Part shown: piece by piece, positions 33,864 through 37,201 of the stretch
How the letters are laid out: the number at the start of each line of letters is the position of its first letter
Position numbering within the stretch: position 1 is the first letter of the stretch
Assembly (NCBI GenBank): GCA_903857265.1
Contig: CAIODZ010000007.1
Span: 1-37,201, forward strand
Reading direction: 5' to 3'
DNA length: 37,201 bases
DNA from: an uncultured Phycisphaerales bacterium
GTDB lineage: Bacteria; Planctomycetota; Phycisphaerae; Sedimentisphaerales; Anaerobacaceae
Position numbers and translations under genes: made by a program
The notes under the pieces: generated by a model
Databases searched by the model: none
Seen by the model: only the letters and a program-made list of their open reading frames with translations
Told to the model about the DNA's origin: nothing

Positions 33864-35000
33864 TCATCTGGGTTTGCTATACCATTCTTTTACGATTTTC
33901 TCCGCCGGCTTGCCGTATATGCAAAAGGTGGTATCGGTTTTCGCTTTTTCGAGGGAATAAAGGTCGGTGTGCCAGTCCCACCATGCGTAACCGATGAACC
34001 ATGGTTCATCCCAGAAGGTTTCCAGCATCACCTGATAAAACCTTGCCTGTTCATCTGCGTCGTAAACCATCGTATTGGGGTCGTTATGTGTCCACGGGAT
34101 AGCGCTACAACCCTTGGCGCTGCACATCCCAAGCTCGATGAAAAAGACGGGGCGGTTGAATTTCTCGCTTACCTTGCGAAGATTTTCTTTTGCCGGCATC
34201 ACCCTTCGTCTAAACGCCTCTAATGTGGTATCTGACGGCGAAACATTATTAAGGTCCTTCATTGCCGTCTGCACATCGTCTGTCCCTATCGGATAGTATC
34301 CGCTTACGCCTATGACATCTGTCGCGTCCCACCATCTTATTTTGATTTCATCGCCGTGATTAGTGTTGTAAGTAATTGCGCCGGGATAAACCTTTCGTAT
34401 CTCGGCAATCAAATCCCGCCAGCGGTTAACGAATGGCTCGGTTGTCGTCATCTCGCAGCCCAGGCACAGCATTTCGCAGTTTGTTTCTTTAGCAAGCTGA
34501 GCGTAATGCAGAAGAAACCGGTTGAACTCGGCCCACCATTGTGCCCACAATTCCGAGTCGATGGTTTTGCCGTCCGATTTTTTAAATTGAATGTATGCGC
34601 GCCATGTTCCGTCCCGCACGTTGACTGTGGGTTTGAGGATGACTTTGAGATTATTCTTGTGGGCAAGCTCAATAGCCCTGCGGATTTCATTGTCCGTTAC
34701 CATGCAGGGGTCATTCTCGCCCCAGAAGATATTCGGCTCATTTGGCTTGTTCATTTCCGCGGCAAAAGCGATGCAGACCCAGTTGGCGCCCGTGTCGGCC
34801 AGCTTCTTCATCGACTCAGCCGGCGCATCGCCGAGATATTGTCCCCGCGTCCCGGGCCAGCCCCAGCTATGACTCTTTATAAACCCCGTTGGCGAATATG
34901 TATGGGTGAATTTCGAGGGTTGATTTGCATCTGCTGCAAAGGCAGATGACACAATACATAAGACAGATGTTAGAAAACAGAAGGATATTCTTTTAATCAC
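33864..35000 (-). CDS. Secreted GH113-like TIM-barrel glycosidase
   Basis: The 378-residue protein has a signal peptide (VIKRISFCFLTSVLCIVSSAFAADA). The body is a probable (beta/alpha)8 barrel resembling glycoside hydrolase family 113 (beta-mannanase-like). Visible barrel landmarks are TGANWVCIAFAAEMN, NNLKVILKPTVNVRDGTWRA, MLCLGCEMTTTEPFVNRWRD and FIELGMCSAKG; the Glu in LGCEM and the Glu in FIELG are the candidate acid/base and nucleophile. The WFIGYAWWDWHTD segment near the end forms the typical aromatic strand. The start was set at GTG 35000 because GGAG lies eight bases upstream; ATG 35030 would put that ribosome binding site inside the gene. It would act on polysaccharide outside the cytoplasm; the mannan substrate is inferred. 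Confidence 0.7.
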   Translation of the reverse strand: MIKRISFCFLTSVLCIVSSAFAADANQPSKFTHTYSPTGFIKSHSWGWPGTRGQYLGDAPAESMKKLADTGANWVCIAFAAEMNKPNEPNIFWGENDPCMVTDNEIRRAIELAHKNNLKVILKPTVNVRDGTWRAYIQFKKSDGKTIDSELWAQWWAEFNRFLLHYAQLAKETNCEMLCLGCEMTTTEPFVNRWRDLIAEIRKVYPGAITYNTNHGDEIKIRWWDATDVIGVSGYYPIGTDDVQTAMKDLNNVSPSDTTLEAFRRRVMPAKENLRKVSEKFNRPVFFIELGMCSAKGCSAIPWTHNDPNTMVYDADEQARFYQVMLETFWDEPWFIGYAWWDWHTDLYSLEKAKTDTTFCIYGKPAEKIVKEWYSKPR

Positions 35001-35038
35001 GGTTACATCTCCAATCAAATAAATCATCAATTGGCTGA

Positions 35039-35067
35039 AGTGTAACCCATTCCCCCCCGTCTTGCAA
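35039..35067 (-). promoter_or_regulatory. Possible sigma70 promoter of the glycosidase gene
   Basis: On the minus strand TTGCAA (35067-35062), 17 bases, TACACT (35044-35039), about 40 bases before the GTG start. The match is four of six at each box. The spacer contains a run of seven G. Confidence 0.3.
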
Positions 35068-35192
35068 GGTTTGCTCGACTGAAGGACATATCACAGAATG
35101 TGCGAAAGATTCTTGACGCTGCCAAATTCCGCTATTTTAGCGTTGGTGTTTCTTCTATCAGGTATCAGTAGAGCGAAGTTTTGGATACCCCC

Positions 35193-35214
35193 AAAATAAA
35201 CGGGGCCTGCCCCG
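35193..35214 (-). terminator. Probable terminator of the LamG gene
   Basis: Read on the minus strand, CGGGG and CCCCG (35214-35201) form a five-pair stem with loop CAGG, followed by TTTATTTT. It lies about 57 bases after the LamG gene's stop codon. The core is the same 12-mer found at 5028-5039. Confidence 0.5.
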
Positions 35215-35270
35215 CCACTCGGCGTTGCAAGCCCCGAAGAAAACACTAACTAATTAACAAGTTGCGTTTG

Positions 35271-37201
35271 TTACGGCCACAGTTTGAGCTGGTGCCATTG
35301 ATCTCCCATTACAGACAAATCCTGGAAGTCAATAGTTTCCGTATGCGCGTTTCCGGAACTCTTCAGGTTGGCATTGCTAATCAGCGGTATGAATACGGTG
35401 CCCGAGCCGTCGGTTGCCAGCCAGGCAACTTCTTCCGGAGACAGGCAATAGTCATACATCTTGAAGTCCTGGATGTAGCCGTTCCACATACCCCAGTTGC
35501 CGCCGCGTGTTCCGATTTTGACGTCCTGTATGCCGGCGGGAGCATTCCATGGGACTAATGGACCATACTCATTTAAATTCGGGTCCCCAGCAAGGCCATT
35601 TGAGTCAATATGCCCGACCATGTTGCCGTTGCAATAAACCTTCATGGAGAAGGGGTTCTTGGTGAATGCCCAGTGGTTCCATTTTCCGCCAAAGTTCCCT
35701 GCAGTTATTCCGCCTGATGAGGCAGTTGCCCCTGTTCCCGGTTGTCTCTTGATGAAGTTGCAGGCAGGAAGTACTACAGGAGCCGGGCAATGGACTTCTA
35801 ACAGTTCGCCTGAAGCGTTGCTGTTCGCATTGTCCCAGATGCCGAAGATACCGTTCCACGAAGTCAGCATATTGGGCGCAGTCATGTCCGCATTGATCCA
35901 AACGGAGAAGCTTTCGCCGCCGCCGTCTGCTCCGCCATGATTGGCGTCGCCCATGAAGCCCATACAAGTTGGAGGTACTCTAACATAGCTGCTACCACCA
36001 GAAGGCAGATATATGCAGCCAAGGTGGCCACTACGGCCTATGGAGGGTTTCCATGTCTGGGCGGTGGTCGGATTGATGACAGTGCCTGCATAGTCGTTTA
36101 AATCACCTGTTCCGAAATCAGTAACTGAAGTTGCGTTGACATTGGTTTCGTTGAATTTGTACCAGAGAATCAGGTTCGAATCTGAGGGTGCCGTTACTGC
36201 GAAAGTCCTGTCTTCAGCTTTTGCGAGCCAGTCGTTCGCGAAGACGTCCAAATCACAGACGTCAATATCGCAGTCACGGTCCATATCAGCAGTTAAATCA
36301 AACGGCGGATTCGGGTTGCATGTCTGAGCATACAGCCGAATGTTGTCAACCATCAAGTTGCCGTCGCCGGTGGAGCCATAACTGTCGGTAGTACAACGCA
36401 GACCAACGCCGAGCATGAAACCGTTCACTGCTGCTTTGTTCACCGTGGCGAAGTTGGCGTCATTGAGAGCTATATACCATTGTTGCCAGGTGGTTATCTG
36501 TGTGGCCCCGTCGCTATTAGAGTACACGCCGACATGGCCGGCCGTATCTTCAAGAGCTACATACATCGTGTCGTAAATCGGAACGGCCGAGTTAAGCGGT
36601 GCCCCGACATAATCTACTCTTAATGCCGCGGGCGGCGTAGAAAACACGCCGGAGGTGGATGTGAATACCGTACCGCCGATGTAGGGGCGGTTTACTTCTG
36701 AGAACGGGTTGTTGCCGCTGGTGTTGTTATAGTGGAACATACCGTGTTTCCCAGCAGTGGTATCGATTGCGTAGGTCAACACTCCCCTCATGTTTCTTGG
36801 TACTAATGAGTCGGGGCAAGTGGTTGTTTTGCCCATTGTCCAGACGGCGTTTACATCAGCTGTGTTGTTGTAATCTTCAAAGTCCTCGATGGTGATAAAC
36901 GGTGCGTAAGTAAAGCTCCAGACGGGGCCTTTACCACCCACTACGGTGCTGCCGGCGGTGGCATTGTTAACTTCATCGATGCGCCAGTAATAGGTTTTGC
37001 CCGGGATTAAGCTCCAAGATGTCGCATTGACGACCTCTGTTAATCTGGTGAGCGGATAAGCAGGGGCGTTTACCGTGCCTCTGTATTGCACGTTTGTAGT
37101 ATATCGTATGTCTGCGCTAGAGGTTGATATTGGCGCACTGAGGACGGCGCTGGAATTCGTGCCGAAGAATACCCTGTGTCCGGTGGGTTGGGTAAAGTCG
37201 C
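35271..37201 (-). CDS. Large secreted LamG/dockerin-like protein (5' end outside window)
   Basis: The minus-strand frame is open from the stop at 35271-35273 to the right edge, giving 642 visible residues; the start is not in the window. In order: a fibronectin-like segment with KTYYWRIDEVN and GPVWSFTY (about 70-110); a jelly-roll-like segment starting ITIEDFEDYNN that ends with TGDGNLMVDNIRLY (about 115-290); a dockerin-like segment DMDRDCDIDVCDLDVFANDW (about 300-320); and a LamG-like domain (LILWYKFNE to IQDFKMYDYCLSPEEVAWL, about 345-585). This order is common in large secreted Phycisphaerae proteins. It probably binds carbohydrate at the cell surface. A dockerin-like half was counted, but cellulosome function is not implied. 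The gene is on the same strand as the glycosidase but separated from it by 270 bases holding a terminator and a promoter. Confidence 0.85.
   Translation of the reverse strand, partial: DFTQPTGHRVFFGTNSSAVLSAPISTSSADIRYTTNVQYRGTVNAPAYPLTRLTEVVNATSWSLIPGKTYYWRIDEVNNATAGSTVVGGKGPVWSFTYAPFITIEDFEDYNNTADVNAVWTMGKTTTCPDSLVPRNMRGVLTYAIDTTAGKHGMFHYNNTSGNNPFSEVNRPYIGGTVFTSTSGVFSTPPAALRVDYVGAPLNSAVPIYDTMYVALEDTAGHVGVYSNSDGATQITTWQQWYIALNDANFATVNKAAVNGFMLGVGLRCTTDSYGSTGDGNLMVDNIRLYAQTCNPNPPFDLTADMDRDCDIDVCDLDVFANDWLAKAEDRTFAVTAPSDSNLILWYKFNETNVNATSVTDFGTGDLNDYAGTVINPTTAQTWKPSIGRSGHLGCIYLPSGGSSYVRVPPTCMGFMGDANHGGADGGGESFSVWINADMTAPNMLTSWNGIFGIWDNANSNASGELLEVHCPAPVVLPACNFIKRQPGTGATASSGGITAGNFGGKWNHWAFTKNPFSMKVYCNGNMVGHIDSNGLAGDPNLNEYGPLVPWNAPAGIQDVKIGTRGGNWGMWNGYIQDFKMYDYCLSPEEVAWLATDGSGTVFIPLISNANLKSSGNAHTETIDFQDLSVMGDQWHQLKLWP

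Noticed and set aside
1-37201. CRISPR array, rRNA, insertion sequence or replication origin
   Set aside because: No regularly spaced repeats, rRNA signatures, transposase genes or origin-like clusters were seen on reading through.

Overview
The window looks like a chromosomal segment of a planctomycete, probably class Phycisphaerae. This is inferred from several features seen together. The protein at the right edge has a dockerin-like segment (DMDRDCDIDVCDLDVFANDW) followed by a LamG-like domain. There is a TMTC-like membrane TPR protein, a fused MFS/spermidine-synthase protein, STAS proteins, a GH113-like secreted glycosidase, and an archaeal-type entry into the shikimate pathway. No rRNA, CRISPR array, transposase or integrase is visible.

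Layout. 1-3955: a fused MFS/spermidine-synthase gene cut by the left edge, a divergent metallo-beta-lactamase-fold hydrolase, and a convergent membrane TPR gene. 4217-10534: a locus encoding the archaeal-type route to 3-dehydroquinate, with two tandem ADTH (aldolase-type) synthases and, about 3.2 kb further on, 3-dehydroquinate synthase II, then an MgtC-family gene. Between these lie four elements foreign to the pathway: an A+T-rich DGQHR-domain gene, a HEPN gene 2 bases behind it, a truncated 5' fragment of a second dehydroquinate synthase gene, and a secreted protein of unknown function. 10599-13414: an FAD-dependent oxidoreductase and a GT-C-like membrane protein. 13475-15310: a YgiQ-type radical SAM protein on the minus strand. 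15311-16089: a 0.8 kb gene-free stretch with several RNA-like foldable elements and a strong terminator. 16090-19715: a STAS protein, a small conserved-looking protein, a secreted beta-propeller and purH. 19808-23751 (minus): metK, a DUF547 lipoprotein and rtcB. 23921-32605: a secreted alpha-helical protein followed by a complete oligopeptide-type ABC importer with two paralogous binding proteins. 32702-33722: a STAS protein, a tandem ACT protein, and tRNA-Asp with its own promoter and terminator. A 36-base copy of the tRNA 3' half lies about 120 bp downstream of the original. 33864-37201 (minus): a GH113-like secreted glycosidase and a large LamG/dockerin-like secreted protein cut by the right edge.

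How the genes work together. The aldolase-type enzymes and dehydroquinate synthase II should convert aspartate semialdehyde and a 6-deoxy-5-ketofructose phosphate to 3-dehydroquinate, bypassing DAHP synthase and classical AroB. The five core ABC genes (binding proteins, permeases, ATPases) form a tightly packed importer operon. The secreted glycosidase and LamG/dockerin proteins suggest polysaccharide use. The best candidate for an undescribed system is the DGQHR-HEPN pair. It sits in the shikimate locus without a visible promoter of its own, has a different base composition from its neighbours, and is followed by a broken copy of the pathway gene.
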